Shown here: positions 29,903 to 39,583 of the stretch, piece by piece
Position numbering within the stretch: the first letter of the stretch is position 1
Layout: each line of letters starts with the position of its first letter
DNA from: Acinetobacter halotolerans
GTDB lineage: Bacteria > Pseudomonadota > Gammaproteobacteria > Pseudomonadales > Moraxellaceae
DNA length: 64,000 bases
Direction of reading: 5' to 3'
NCBI RefSeq assembly: GCF_004208515.1
Contig: NZ_SGIM01000004.1
Coordinates: 1 to 64,000, forward strand
Position numbers and translations under genes: made by a program
The notes under the pieces: generated by a model
What the model saw: only the letters and a program-made list of their open reading frames with translations
The model's database searches: none
Told to the model about the DNA's origin: nothing

Positions 29903-32900
29903 CCCACCACTTCAATCCGACTTGAACCTGAACCAATGGGTTGTACCTGAATCTGAACAGGAATTCGTTCATGCATTTCCTGAATGTGTGAAATTAAAAT
30001 GACTTTACGCCCTTGGCTCTGTAACTGATCTAGTGCATTCATCACCATATGCAAAGAAGAAGCATCCAAGGTGCCAAAGCCCTCATCAATAAACAGTGAT
30101 TCGATTTTCATCGAACCTGATGCCATATTGGCAATCGCCAATGAAATTGCGAGGGCAGTGAGGAAAGATTCACCACCAGACAGCGAAGCAACTGAACGGG
30201 TTTCACCATCCATATCATGGTCAATAATCGCAAGACTCAGCGAATTATCCAAACGTTTTAAGGTGTAGCGCTGAGACAGCATCGCCAGTTGTTGATTGGC
30301 ATATTCAAGCAAAATGTCGAGATTGTACTGTTGGGCTAAATCACGGAAATCTTTGCCTTTTGAATCTCCGATGAGACTGGAAATCTTACTCCAGCGGTGT
30401 TCTTGCTGCTGGATTTGTTGAATTTGATCAGCAAACTGTCTTTGTTTGGCGAGGTTTTGTTGATGTAATTCTAGTTGAACTCTGATTTGATCTCGTTGAT
30501 CTGTCACTTGCTGTAAATTTTTTTGATTGCCATCCATTAATTCAGTCAGTTGTTTAGCTTGAATATTCGGCTGCTGTTGTAGATGTGCATTTCGTTGTTC
30601 TTGGATTGTTTTAAGTGCGTAGTCAGCTTCACTCAAGAGACGATCTGCATTTTGTATGGCTAAACGAATCTGCTGTTCTTGGATGGATGAAATTGCAAGT
30701 AACTCGCTAAGTTGGCCTTCAGTAAAATGTTCGTGTTGAGTCAGCCATGTCGCTACTTCAGCTTTACATTGCTCAAGCGAATGATGATTCTGCTGCTGTT
30801 GCGCTTTAAGTTGTTCCAATTCATTTTTTTGCTGTTCAAAGTTTTGACGGGATTGCTCAAAACTTTGCTTCACTTGCTGATATTGACGCTGCAATTGCTG
30901 ACGTTGTTGATCATGTTGAGTTAACCATTCATTGGCTTTGAATTCAGTTGAACCCGTCATGATAACGATGAGTTGATTGGCTGCTTCAGTATTTTGTTTA
31001 CCGTTGGCTTCGATATCTTTTAATTGTTGTTTTAAATCGGAGTGATGTGCGGTTAGTCCAGCCAAATTCGATTTTAATAAGTTCAATTGTTGATCCGCAT
31101 GCTCCATTTGCTTGATGAGACTTTCTGCTTGATCAAGTTGCTGATTACGCTGCTGCAAACACTGCAAAATTTGCTGTGAAAATGACAAGGTTTGCGCAGA
31201 CCATGATATTTTCTCATCGGGATTCAGGCAGTCAACGATATGCTGAATGTGTTGTTGTAACTGTTGTGCTGTTTCAAGTTGATGACGTGTATTTTGAATG
31301 GTCTGCGTTAGGTTGTATTGATCTTTATGGGCTTGGCTGAGTCGTTGTAGATCTATTTCAATCTGTTGTTTAGATTGCGTTGATTGGGTGACTAAAAGTT
31401 GCAGCGATGCTGTGATTTCATGCTGAGCCAAATTGAAATCCAGTTGAATTTCGGATTGCACTATAAGCTGCTGTAATTGATGATTCTGAATCTTTAATTT
31501 TTCACTGATCTGTTGCAAAGCGTTTTGTAATTGTACTTGTTCAGTCTGAATCTGAGTCAATTGTTGCTGGGCGGTTTGCCAAAGTTGGAAACACTGCTGT
31601 TCCTGCTGAATGGCTTGTTGTTCTTGCTGCTGTTGAAGTTCATACAACGCTTTAGAAATCTGACTGGCATCAGCACGGTAGGGGTGTTCGGTACTACCGC
31701 AGACTACACAGGCTTCACCTTGTTTCAGTTGAGCGCGTAAATGTTCAATATTTTCTGCATGTAATAAACGTTGTTGCTGCAAGATATCTTGTAATTTTTC
31801 ACGTTCATTTTTTGCAGATTGATAATCTTGCTCAGTTTTTTTCTTATTCTGTTCAAGCTGTTGAGATTGCTGTTGTACCGTCTCGAATTTGCTTTGCAAA
31901 GACAAGACTTCATTTTTTAATTCAAAATAGTGCTGAAGTTTTTGCTGAATAATATCGAGTTGATTTAGTCGATTCTGTTGTTGTTCTCTTAATTTCTGTT
32001 TTTGCTCAAGCTGAGTATCGATCTGCTGCGCTGTTCCAAATTGTTGAACTAAATCATTTAGCCTCATTTGATTTTGATCGAGTTTGGCTTGGGCGTGTTG
32101 AATATTACCTAAAGCATTTTCAGCTTTTTGGTATTGTTGGATAAATTGTTTGAGTTGTTGGATATGCGCATTTAAACCTTTATCTAAAGGAGAAAATTGA
32201 ATGCTTTGTTGGCATTGCTCAGCGCATATTTTTTGTTGTTCCACGAGCTTTTGAATGCTTAGCTCAAATTGCTGCTGCTGGGTTTGTAAAGGCTGTTGCT
32301 GACTTTCAATTTGGGTTAATCGATTTTTGGTTTTGTTATAGTCGTCTTTAATATGTTCGCGTTTTTGCAAATATGTTCTTAAATCGGCAAGTTCTTTGTG
32401 GTGCTTTTGTTCAAAATTTAGAAATTGATTTAATGCCGTTTCTGCTTGGGTATAAAGCGTTTTCTCTTGCTCGAATTGTGTGGTTAAAGCAGCGAAACTA
32501 TTTTGTTTTTGCTGAATCTGAGGTTCGAGCTGCTGTTGATTTTTTTGAATTTGCTGTTGTTGAAAGACCACTGGTCGTATAGCAGAGAAAGTATCAAGTT
32601 GTAGCAGGCGTTGACGGTCAGCCGCTAAATTTTCATGGGTTTTGAGTTGAGTGTCGTGATACTGCTGTTTTAAGACAATCTCACTTTCCAGCTTATGTTT
32701 TTGTTCAAACCATTGCTGTTGTTGTTTAAGTTGATTTTTTTCATTTTCAAATTGTTGAACTTGTTGTTGAACTTGTTGAAATTTATTTTTTAGCTCAGCA
32801 ATTTCCTCATCCGAACGGATTTCAATATGACCTAACACATTTTCCAGTTGTTTACGTTGATTGCTAATTTCTTTCGTCTTTTCAAATGCCAATTGACCAA

Positions 32901-33495
32901 TCTTCGCAAAAATACTGGAATTGGTCAGATATTCTAATAATTCACCACGTTCATTATCACGGGCTTTGAGAAATGCAGTCACTTCTGATTGTGCCAAAAG
33001 CACCGCACGAGTGAATTGTTCAAAACTGAGTTGCGTGATTTGCTGAATATGATTTTCTACGGCTTTGGTTTTATCGGCAATGACCACACCATCGGTGAGG
33101 CATTTCAGCGAGCGCTGTACGCTTTGTAATTTACCATTGGCATTTTCACGCGCGCGTTTAATTTCCCAACGGGCTAAATAATGTTTTTGATCTTGCGCCA
33201 CAAAACACAGTTCAGCAAAACCATGACCAGTACCTCGCCGTAACACTGTGAGAGGAGAATTAGTGAGTAATTCTGAACCGTCCACATCCAAGAGTTTGCC
33301 ATCACTGTCTTTAAGTCTTGGAATTTTATTAAATAGCGCAAGACACATGGCATCTAAAATAGTGGATTTACCTGCGCCAGTTTTTCCAATAATCGCAATC
33401 AACCCAGCATTGGCTAAAGGCTGGGTTTCAAAATCAATAAAATGTTCACCTGCTAGAGATGCCAAATTTTTAAGTCGGATCGATAAAATTTTCAT
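29899..33495 (-). CDS. sbcC: Nuclease complex ATPase subunit SbcC
   Basis: 1198 residues, longer than the E. coli protein (about 1050). SMC/Rad50-type ATPase that works with SbcD to cut hairpins and protein-blocked DNA ends. Walker A GKTGAGKST (about 36-44), a very long Gln-rich coiled coil broken by a zinc hook CVVC (around residue 597), the signature SLSGGESFLTALAISLA (in part) and Walker B IESLFIDEGFGTLD near the C-terminus. It starts nine bases after sbcD. The poly-Gln coiled-coil is striking in composition but retains the frame throughout. Confidence 0.95.
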   Translation of the reverse strand: MKILSIRLKNLASLAGEHFIDFETQPLANAGLIAIIGKTGAGKSTILDAMCLALFNKIPRLKDSDGKLLDVDGSELLTNSPLTVLRRGTGHGFAELCFVAQDQKHYLARWEIKRARENANGKLQSVQRSLKCLTDGVVIADKTKAVENHIQQITQLSFEQFTRAVLLAQSEVTAFLKARDNERGELLEYLTNSSIFAKIGQLAFEKTKEISNQRKQLENVLGHIEIRSDEEIAELKNKFQQVQQQVQQFENEKNQLKQQQQWFEQKHKLESEIVLKQQYHDTQLKTHENLAADRQRLLQLDTFSAIRPVVFQQQQIQKNQQQLEPQIQQKQNSFAALTTQFEQEKTLYTQAETALNQFLNFEQKHHKELADLRTYLQKREHIKDDYNKTKNRLTQIESQQQPLQTQQQQFELSIQKLVEQQKICAEQCQQSIQFSPLDKGLNAHIQQLKQFIQQYQKAENALGNIQHAQAKLDQNQMRLNDLVQQFGTAQQIDTQLEQKQKLREQQQNRLNQLDIIQQKLQHYFELKNEVLSLQSKFETVQQQSQQLEQNKKKTEQDYQSAKNEREKLQDILQQQRLLHAENIEHLRAQLKQGEACVVCGSTEHPYRADASQISKALYELQQQQEQQAIQQEQQCFQLWQTAQQQLTQIQTEQVQLQNALQQISEKLKIQNHQLQQLIVQSEIQLDFNLAQHEITASLQLLVTQSTQSKQQIEIDLQRLSQAHKDQYNLTQTIQNTRHQLETAQQLQQHIQHIVDCLNPDEKISWSAQTLSFSQQILQCLQQRNQQLDQAESLIKQMEHADQQLNLLKSNLAGLTAHHSDLKQQLKDIEANGKQNTEAANQLIVIMTGSTEFKANEWLTQHDQQRQQLQRQYQQVKQSFEQSRQNFEQQKNELEQLKAQQQQNHHSLEQCKAEVATWLTQHEHFTEGQLSELLAISSIQEQQIRLAIQNADRLLSEADYALKTIQEQRNAHLQQQPNIQAKQLTELMDGNQKNLQQVTDQRDQIRVQLELHQQNLAKQRQFADQIQQIQQQEHRWSKISSLIGDSKGKDFRDLAQQYNLDILLEYANQQLAMLSQRYTLKRLDNSLSLAIIDHDMDGETRSVASLSGGESFLTALAISLAIANMASGSMKIESLFIDEGFGTLDASSLHMVMNALDQLQSQGRKVILISHIQEMHERIPVQIQVQPIGSGSSRIEVVG

Positions 33496-33504
33496 GGCGG
33501 CTCT

Positions 33505-34755
33505 TTAGTTACGGTGATCATCTTCAAGTTGTTTTTGTGCTTCGGCAACCAAGCTTAGGAAGTCTTTGCTGACGTCATCATCAACGCTATAACCTTTTTT
33601 TTGCCAAATTTGCTGAAATAGTTTTTCAGGCGTCGGTGGTTCAAGGCTAATACTTTTCTTCATCTCAGCATTATTTTCATTGGATAGGTATTGTCTTGAA
33701 ATTCGTACTAAACGATAGCGATCTTTGGGTAAGGCATCTTCAAATTGTTGTCTAAGATTGGGTTGTGGAGGGGTCGCCGTGTGATATTCAATATCGACAT
33801 ATTCTCGATGATCAATATTCTGGATCACTTCGTTCGCTAAACTTTTTAGGCGTTGCATCACTTCAGTGAGTTCACCTTTAATTTTGTGAAGTTGAATGGA
33901 TCGTGGGATAGCGATGGCTTCAAATTCAAATTTATTTTGGTCTTTTGCTGGATCAATGGTGACCTCAACCACTTGGTGTTTATAGTTGATTTCACTAAAT
34001 GACAGTGGAATAGGTGACCCACTGTAACGAATATGCGGGTGTTGTACTTTTTGTGGTTTATGTAGATGACCCAAAGCCACATAATCAATCACATCATCAA
34101 ATAGCGTGGTGGAAAGTGCTTCTTCATTACCAATGATAATTGGTCGTTCTGAATCTGAAGTTTCGCCGCCTTGCATATGTGCATGGGACATCAGGATGAG
34201 GGCTTGATCATCGGTTTTTCTGCGTTTTGCCTCAGCGATCAATTGTTGATGTAAATAGGCAATCGCACTTTGGCTTTCCGTGGTGTGTTCATTAAAACCT
34301 GTAATTTCAGCTGATCGTAAAAATGGCATGGCAATGCACCATGCCACAATCTGTTTGTGTTCATCATAGATCGGTAATATTAAGCGTTCTAGATCAAGTG
34401 TTCGGTCATCATTCCAACGAATCACACCGACTGTTTTGGCATTGTATTTTTCTAAAAGGGGTTCTACTTGTTCGATGCGATAACCTGAATCGTGATTACC
34501 TGCGATCATCAAGGTTTGCATGTGTGGAGCAATCTCATGAGCATCGGCTAGGAATTGATAGAGTTGTTTTTGTGCTTGTGAGCTTGGATTGATCACATCA
34601 AAAATGTCACCTGCGATCAGCAAAGCATGTGGTTGTTTTACCTTGATTTGTTCGAGTAACCATGTCAAAAACTGTTCATGTTCGTAATGGCGGGAATGGT
34701 TATAAAAAAACTGCCCCAAATGCCAATCGGAAGTATGAAAAAAACGCACAGTCAT
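33505..34755 (-). CDS. sbcD: Nuclease subunit SbcD
   Basis: 416 residues. Mre11-type Mn2+ phosphoesterase of the SbcCD complex. Metal-binding motifs are clear: TSDWHLGQ (about 8-15), LIAGDIFD (about 47-54), AGNHDSG (about 83-89), MSHAHMQGG and LGHLHKPQ. The C-terminal region carries the SbcC-binding part. It is first gene of a sbcD-sbcC-small ORF unit. A short decayed copy of its GDIFD region lies at 37185-37243. Confidence 0.95.
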   Translation of the reverse strand: MTVRFFHTSDWHLGQFFYNHSRHYEHEQFLTWLLEQIKVKQPHALLIAGDIFDVINPSSQAQKQLYQFLADAHEIAPHMQTLMIAGNHDSGYRIEQVEPLLEKYNAKTVGVIRWNDDRTLDLERLILPIYDEHKQIVAWCIAMPFLRSAEITGFNEHTTESQSAIAYLHQQLIAEAKRRKTDDQALILMSHAHMQGGETSDSERPIIIGNEEALSTTLFDDVIDYVALGHLHKPQKVQHPHIRYSGSPIPLSFSEINYKHQVVEVTIDPAKDQNKFEFEAIAIPRSIQLHKIKGELTEVMQRLKSLANEVIQNIDHREYVDIEYHTATPPQPNLRQQFEDALPKDRYRLVRISRQYLSNENNAEMKKSISLEPPTPEKLFQQIWQKKGYSVDDDVSKDFLSLVAEAQKQLEDDHRN

Positions 34756-34865
34756 GAAATGGAAAGTCCCAGTTTTGAATAGGAATAAGGTAGCATAATT
34801 TACAGCTAGAAAATGGAATGGCGTTATTTGAATGCAACAAGTACGCTTAAATTGATTGAAGATCG

Positions 34866-34895
34866 TTCAGCAAAGCATCGAAATGCTTTGCTGAA
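34866..34895. other. 13-base perfect hairpin between sbcD and the BCCT gene
   Basis: TTCAGCAAAGCAT (34866-34878) pairs perfectly with 34883-34895 around a CGAA tetraloop. Neither strand shows a U-tract, so it is not a standard intrinsic terminator. It follows the stop of the BCCT gene on the minus strand by about 27 bases and could protect that mRNA 3' end. Confidence 0.6.
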
Positions 34896-34922
34896 CTTAT
34901 AATCTCGCTATGGCGTTATGGA

Positions 34923-36962
34923 TTAATGATGAAAGTCATTCTCCATTTTCCATGGTAATGTTTTAGGCGAAATATGTAAGAAGTGAAGGTATTTTTCAAA
35001 CTGATTTAAAATATCATTGATGAGTGAGCTTTGATCGAAGCCGTATACATCATAAGCTCGACCTCCACGAAGTAAGAAAACTTCTGCTCTATAATATTTT
35101 TCTTGGTCAGCATATTCCTTACGCTTCAACTCTTTCATATAGCTTGGCGTGCTGTATTCACACATTCGTATTTCGTAGATAAACTCGACATTATTGGGTT
35201 CAGATAATTTAAGCTGTACCCGAGAATTTATCTCATCATAGGTCACTTCAAATGGCCAATCTTTTTCTTGAAAGCCTTGTTTAACTGCCTCAATACTTTG
35301 ATACGCGGTAGATGCAATAAACTCTCTGACTTGTTCTTGGGTAGGAAAGGCCACTAAATAGTTGAGACGCCTTTCTATTAATGTTTGAGTGTCATCATTT
35401 TTTTGTGCGTTATGTTGTGAGGGTTGATGATGGGTCAAGCTGGCATTTCGATGTTGTTCGATCGCCAATGCTTTGCACAACCCAATGATGGCGATTAACA
35501 TAATAATGGTGAAAGGTAATGCACTCACGATGGATGCAGTTTGTAGGGCTGAAAGTCCACCTGCAAGTAATAAGCCAGAAGCAATGAGACCTTGTGTTGT
35601 GGTCCAAAATACACGCTGCCATATCGGGGTATCTGTGACGCCACCTGAGGTCAATGAATCAATAACCAATGATCCAGAATCTGCAGAGGTGACGAAAAAA
35701 GTAATAATGAGGATTACACTTAAAAAGGACAACAACGAGGTGAGTGGTAAGTGCTCATATAACTTAAACAATGCAATGGCTTTGTCCTGCTGCACATCTT
35801 GAACGAGAGACTGGTAACCTTCGACTAAAATTAAATGTAGTGCTGTATCCCCGAACACAGAGAACCATAAAAAAGTAAAAATGGTCGGAATGAGCATGAT
35901 ACCCACGATGAACTGTCGAATGGTTCGCCCGCGACTAATTTTCGCAATAAAGATCCCCACAAATGGTGCCCAAGAAATCGTCCATCCAAAGATGAATAAT
36001 GTCCAGTTACCAATCCAGTCATTTGCTGTATAGGCTTGTAAACTAAAAGTTCTCTCGACGAGGTTGCTGAGATAACTTCCTGTATTTTCTACAAAGGTTT
36101 GTAAAATAAATAAGGTTGGTCCGACGATAAACACAAAAAGCATCAGTGCAACTGCGAGCCCAATATTGATGACCGATAGCCGTTTGATACCTTTATCCAT
36201 GCCTGCGACGACTGAAAATGTGGCTAATAAGGTAATAATTAAAATGGTCGCAATTTGTACAGGGATACTGACGGGAATAGAGGGGAATAAGTAATTTACA
36301 CCTGTATTGATCTGAGTGACAGATAACCCTAGCGTGGTTGCAATACCAAATAAGGTCCCTAAAACTGCAAAAGTATCAACAGTATGTCCCATCCAGCCAT
36401 TTATTCTATTTCCAATAAATGGGAACAGTGTGGAGCGCATGGCAAGTGGTAGCCCATGTCGAAAAGTAAAATAAGCGAGTGACAACCCGACCACACCATA
36501 GATAGCCCAGATATGAAATCCCCAGTGGAAATATGAAATCTGCATCGCTTGTTTTGCAGCTTCAATCGTTCCGGGAGCACCTTGAGGCGGGGCACTAAAA
36601 TGTAAAACGGGCTCTGCAACGCCAAAAAAGAGTAATGCGATGCCGTAACCAGCTGAAAAGAGCATGGCAAACCACGACAAGAAACTATACTCAGGTTCAG
36701 CATGATCTGGGCCTAATTTGATATTTCCCCAGTTACTCATCGCAATCCCGACAATAAAAATGAGAAATGCGGCGACTGCGAGCATGTAAAACCAACCAAA
36801 GGTGTTGGTCACATAATTGAGAACTTGAGAGAAAAACTGCCCTGCTAATTCTGGATTGCTGATGGTACCGAGAAGAACCAACACAATGACGATGATGGTT
36901 GGGATAAATACAGGAAATAAAATTGCGGTTCTAAAAAAACCTTTCGTTTCAGTAAATGTCAT
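34923..36962 (-). CDS. betT: BCCT family (BetT-type) choline/betaine transporter
   Basis: 679 residues with 12 membrane segments. It imports choline or another quaternary ammonium compound; the long C-terminal cytoplasmic domain (about 520-679) is typical of osmoregulated BetT. The family Trp motif is seen in WTLFIFGWTISWAPFVGIF (about 318-336), and the GWGFH-like HWGFHIWAIY segment (about 146-155) is in TM3-4. AAGG precedes the ATG. No betA/betB/betI is adjacent, so it may serve uptake only. Palindromes at 37091-37130 could be operator sites. Confidence 0.88.
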   Translation of the reverse strand: MTFTETKGFFRTAILFPVFIPTIIVIVLVLLGTISNPELAGQFFSQVLNYVTNTFGWFYMLAVAAFLIFIVGIAMSNWGNIKLGPDHAEPEYSFLSWFAMLFSAGYGIALLFFGVAEPVLHFSAPPQGAPGTIEAAKQAMQISYFHWGFHIWAIYGVVGLSLAYFTFRHGLPLAMRSTLFPFIGNRINGWMGHTVDTFAVLGTLFGIATTLGLSVTQINTGVNYLFPSIPVSIPVQIATILIITLLATFSVVAGMDKGIKRLSVINIGLAVALMLFVFIVGPTLFILQTFVENTGSYLSNLVERTFSLQAYTANDWIGNWTLFIFGWTISWAPFVGIFIAKISRGRTIRQFIVGIMLIPTIFTFLWFSVFGDTALHLILVEGYQSLVQDVQQDKAIALFKLYEHLPLTSLLSFLSVILIITFFVTSADSGSLVIDSLTSGGVTDTPIWQRVFWTTTQGLIASGLLLAGGLSALQTASIVSALPFTIIMLIAIIGLCKALAIEQHRNASLTHHQPSQHNAQKNDDTQTLIERRLNYLVAFPTQEQVREFIASTAYQSIEAVKQGFQEKDWPFEVTYDEINSRVQLKLSEPNNVEFIYEIRMCEYSTPSYMKELKRKEYADQEKYYRAEVFLLRGGRAYDVYGFDQSSLINDILNQFEKYLHFLHISPKTLPWKMENDFHH

Positions 36963-37090
36963 ATAAAACCTTGCTAATTCGATATTTTTCTTTAATTTCT
37001 AGGTCGATCGAGGGTTTATATAACATCATTGATAAATGATATTTCGTTTGAATCGGTATGAATAGGAATGTGCTTGGGTCGACATAATTT

Positions 37091-37130
37091 TGTTCATATT
37101 GAACATACTATCGTCAAAAACCAGATAGTA
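37091..37130. promoter_or_regulatory. Two palindromes upstream of betT
   Basis: TGTTCA-TAT-TGAACA (37091-37105) and TACTATC/GATAGTA (37106-37112 and 37124-37130, 11-base loop) lie about 130-170 bases before the betT start. Perfect dyads of this kind are typical of TetR-like repressors such as BetI, but binding is not shown. Confidence 0.35.
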
Positions 37131-37184
37131 CAAATCAACAAAAAATACAAAACACAAAGTCAAAAAAATTTTTACAGTGGTTTC

Positions 37185-37243
37185 GTACTTATGAACTTGG
37201 ATTGATCACTGCAAAAATATCATCTGCAATCGCCAAATATTGA
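37185..37243 (-). pseudogene. Decayed fragment of sbcD
   Basis: About 59 bases align without gaps to the plus-strand sequence of sbcD at 34572-34630, roughly 78% identical by eye, including an identical 14-base block CTTGGATTGATCAC. Read on the minus strand it gives ADDIFAVINPSS then a stop, against AGDIFDVINPSS in SbcD. Most differences are G-to-A or C-to-T. It is too short to be functional. Confidence 0.6.
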
Positions 37244-37433
37244 GGAAAAAATACTGTACAAGATGATCATTGATTGTCTTTAACCGATCCTCTAGTTTGG
37301 TATTTAGATGATGATTCGACACTTTCATTATTCGTACCTTCTTTGTATTTCCCTCACCGAGAGAATGAGAAACGATTGAAGTTCCGCAAGGGGTGTATGA
37401 AAGATGTCTATTTAATAAAAGAGGAATTATAAA

Positions 37434-38216
37434 ATGAGCTTAGGTAAAGTGAGCCGCGAAAAGATTGGCCATATCATGTTGATTGGGTTAGACCGAGTTC
37501 CTAAACGTAATGCATTTGATAGTCATATGATTTCAGATTTATCTCATGCTTTAACTGAATATGAAGATGATCCTGAATTACGTTGCGCCGTGATTTTTGC
37601 CCATGGTGATCACTTTACCGCAGGTTTGGATCTTGTTGAATTGCAGTCCAAAATTTCAGAGGGAATTTTCAATTTTGATGAAAATCAAATTAATCCTTGG
37701 GGCGTTGGCGGTCGGCACAGAACCAAACCCTTGATCGTTGCGGTACAAGGAATCTGCTATACCGCAGGGGTGGAGTTGATGCTTAATGCTGATGTGGTGA
37801 TTGCCAGTGATGATACTGTATTTGGTCAGCTCGAAGTACAGCGAGGTATCATGCCTTTTGGTGGGGCAACCGTACGCTTTGTGCAGGCAGCGGGTTGGCA
37901 AAAAGCCATGCCATATTTATTGACAGGCAAGACTTTTAATAGCACAACAGCGAATGAACTCAATCTTATTTCTGAAATCGTTGAACAAGGTAAACAGCTT
38001 GAACGGGCAATCGAAATTGCCAAAGAAATTTGTACTTCAGCACCGCTTGCGGTACAAGCATTATTAGCCTCGGCAACGGATGCAGTAACTCAAGGACAGA
38101 CATTTGCATTTGAAAAAATGAATAGCTATCTCATGCCACTCTTTGTATCGCAGGACGCACAAGAGGGTATACGTGCCATGCTAGAAAAACGTCCACCACA
38201 ATTTACAGGTCGATAA
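37434..38216 (+). CDS. Crotonase-family enoyl-CoA hydratase/isomerase
   Basis: 260 residues with a good ribosome site. Crotonase fold: the HFTAGLDL oxyanion segment (about 60-67) and VQGICYTAGVELMLNADVVIA (about 105-125, in part). The usual catalytic Glu pair is not fully obvious: the first site region reads GVELML and the second FGQLEVQRGIMPFGG, so both sites carry a Glu. The substrate acyl-CoA is unknown. It stands alone, ahead of a palindromic element, and no other beta-oxidation genes are near. Confidence 0.85.
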   Translation: MSLGKVSREKIGHIMLIGLDRVPKRNAFDSHMISDLSHALTEYEDDPELRCAVIFAHGDHFTAGLDLVELQSKISEGIFNFDENQINPWGVGGRHRTKPLIVAVQGICYTAGVELMLNADVVIASDDTVFGQLEVQRGIMPFGGATVRFVQAAGWQKAMPYLLTGKTFNSTTANELNLISEIVEQGKQLERAIEIAKEICTSAPLAVQALLASATDAVTQGQTFAFEKMNSYLMPLFVSQDAQEGIRAMLEKRPPQFTGR

Positions 38217-38223
38217 AAACAAC

Positions 38224-38253
38224 CCGACAATTCGAGTAATTATCAATTGTCGG
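38224..38253. repeat. Palindromic element, copy 1
   Basis: CCGACAATT (38224-38232) and AATTGTCGG (38245-38253) around a 12-base loop beginning CGAGT. It lies eight bases after the crotonase stop. A matching element with compensating stem changes is at 39324-39353. No U-tract follows. Confidence 0.7.
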
Positions 38254-38305
38254 TTAAAGCATTCAGTTCGCGTTTTGGTCGGGCATCGCCTTAATTGGAA
38301 ATAAG

Positions 38306-38683
38306 TTACTGTGCATTCTCATCCATTTCACAAATCCCAAAAACATTATTATCTAAATCGAGAAAATAGCCTTGCCAACACCGGTTTGGAATCGCAAATT
38401 TATCCATGGCGACGATACCGCCTAGGCTCAAGATTTTAGCTGCTGTTTCATCGAAGTTTGCAACCTCGATGGTGCAGGTAAAAGCATTGGTACCGCACTC
38501 AGTCGGTGGGGTTGCAACAGGACGCTGTAATAAACCACCGTGAATACCTTCCGTTTCTATACGATAATATTCAATCGGTAAATCTTCGACTTTTTCAAAT
38601 GTCCAACCAAAAGCCGACGTATAAAAAGCCGTATCTCGTTGTGGATTTGAAGATTGGATTTCAAAATAAATAATAGCGTTCAT
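38306..38683 (-). CDS. VOC family protein (glyoxalase/dioxygenase fold)
   Basis: 125 residues, one VOC domain made of two beta-alpha-beta modules. FEIQSSNPQRDTAFYTSAFGW near the N-terminus (about 7-27) and the C-terminal GYFLDLDNNVFGICEMD with its metal-type Glu are characteristic. Members include glyoxalases and resistance proteins; the substrate cannot be inferred. AAGGAAT precedes the ATG. It is oriented opposite to both neighbours. Confidence 0.85.
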   Translation of the reverse strand: MNAIIYFEIQSSNPQRDTAFYTSAFGWTFEKVEDLPIEYYRIETEGIHGGLLQRPVATPPTECGTNAFTCTIEVANFDETAAKILSLGGIVAMDKFAIPNRCWQGYFLDLDNNVFGICEMDENAQ

Positions 38684-38844
38684 CTATTTATTCCTTTGTC
38701 TTTATTGTCTTTAAATTATTCTAAATATATTGGGTGATATAGACATAAAGATTTATGTAATTATGCTTTGTCGGAATACATTCCTTGATTGGAAAAGTAA
38801 ATTTTATTAGTTTAATGATGTTGAGATAAACGTATTGAAAATGA

Positions 38845-39312
38845 ATGAATGTCATCAAATTAGCGAATACACCACACCTTGTAGAACGAGCGGCATTATG
38901 GTTTTCCGATAAATGGGAAATTCCAGTTGAAGCTTATCGTGACAGCATACAAACATCGATTGCAAATAAAAATGGTATTCCGCAGTGGTATGTTGTTTTA
39001 AATGATGAGCAACAGATTATTGCTGGCGCTGGCATCATTGAAAATGATTTTCATGAGCGAAAAGATTTAACACCAAATTTGTGTGCTTTATTTGTGGAAG
39101 TGCCTTATCGCAACCAAAACATTGCGAGACAGTTATTAGACTTCGCAAGAGTAGATGTAAGTGTTTTCGGGTTTGAAAAGCTTTACTTGGTAACAGATCT
39201 GAGTGGTTTTTATGAAAAGTGTGGTTGGGAGTTTCTAACCTTAGTCGAGGATGATGAAGGGGAGTTGATTAAAATGTACGTTGCCGATACCGTGTTAAAA
39301 CACAAATTTTAG
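38845..39312 (+). CDS. GNAT family N-acetyltransferase
   Basis: 155 residues. GNAT fold: the acetyl-CoA loop region LFVEVPYRNQNIARQLLDFA (about 87-106) and the following KLYLVTDLSGFYEKCGWEF (about 113-131) are typical of small-molecule acetyltransferases. The acceptor is unknown. The ribosome site is weak. A palindromic element (39324-39353) follows the stop by 11 bases, just as one follows the crotonase gene. Confidence 0.85.
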   Translation: MNVIKLANTPHLVERAALWFSDKWEIPVEAYRDSIQTSIANKNGIPQWYVVLNDEQQIIAGAGIIENDFHERKDLTPNLCALFVEVPYRNQNIARQLLDFARVDVSVFGFEKLYLVTDLSGFYEKCGWEFLTLVEDDEGELIKMYVADTVLKHKF

Positions 39313-39323
39313 GCAAATAAAAA

Positions 39324-39353
39324 CCGACGATTCGAGTGATGGTAAATCGTCGG
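39324..39353. repeat. Palindromic element, copy 2
   Basis: CCGACGATT (39324-39332) and AATCGTCGG (39345-39353) with the same 12-base loop size and the same CGAGT loop start as copy 1. The A/T pair of copy 1 is replaced by a G/C pair in both arms, a compensatory change. Confidence 0.7.
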
Positions 39354-39583
39354 TCAAATCTTCATCATAAGTTTTGGCTGCTAACAAAACCAATTCCGAA
39401 GAGAAAAAGTCATAATGAAAGGTCACCGAAAACGTTGCGGATGCCGTGCAATGTACCTTCGGTTGCTGCGACCTTGTACTCTATATAACGTGACTAGATG
39501 TAGATTGGTTGACATAAAAATGAAAAAAAAGTGAAAAAAATCTATAATCATTGATTAAGGTCGATCTAATTGGGTATATGTTT

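Larger units (their letters stand above)
36963..37433. other. Long intergenic region with palindromes and a gene relic
   Basis: 471 bases between divergent betT and the crotonase gene. It holds two palindromes near betT and a decayed sbcD-like fragment (both listed separately). The rest has no frame with a ribosome site other than the one before the crotonase ATG (AGAGGAATT). Confidence 0.6.

Noticed and set aside
39430..39447. Similarity to the 3' end of the GNAT gene at 39274-39291
   Set aside because: Only about 15 of 17 bases match and it does not extend, so it may be chance.
39415..39495. 26-codon Cys/Arg-rich reading frame after the palindromic element
   Set aside because: No ribosome site and no recognisable features; too short to support as a gene.
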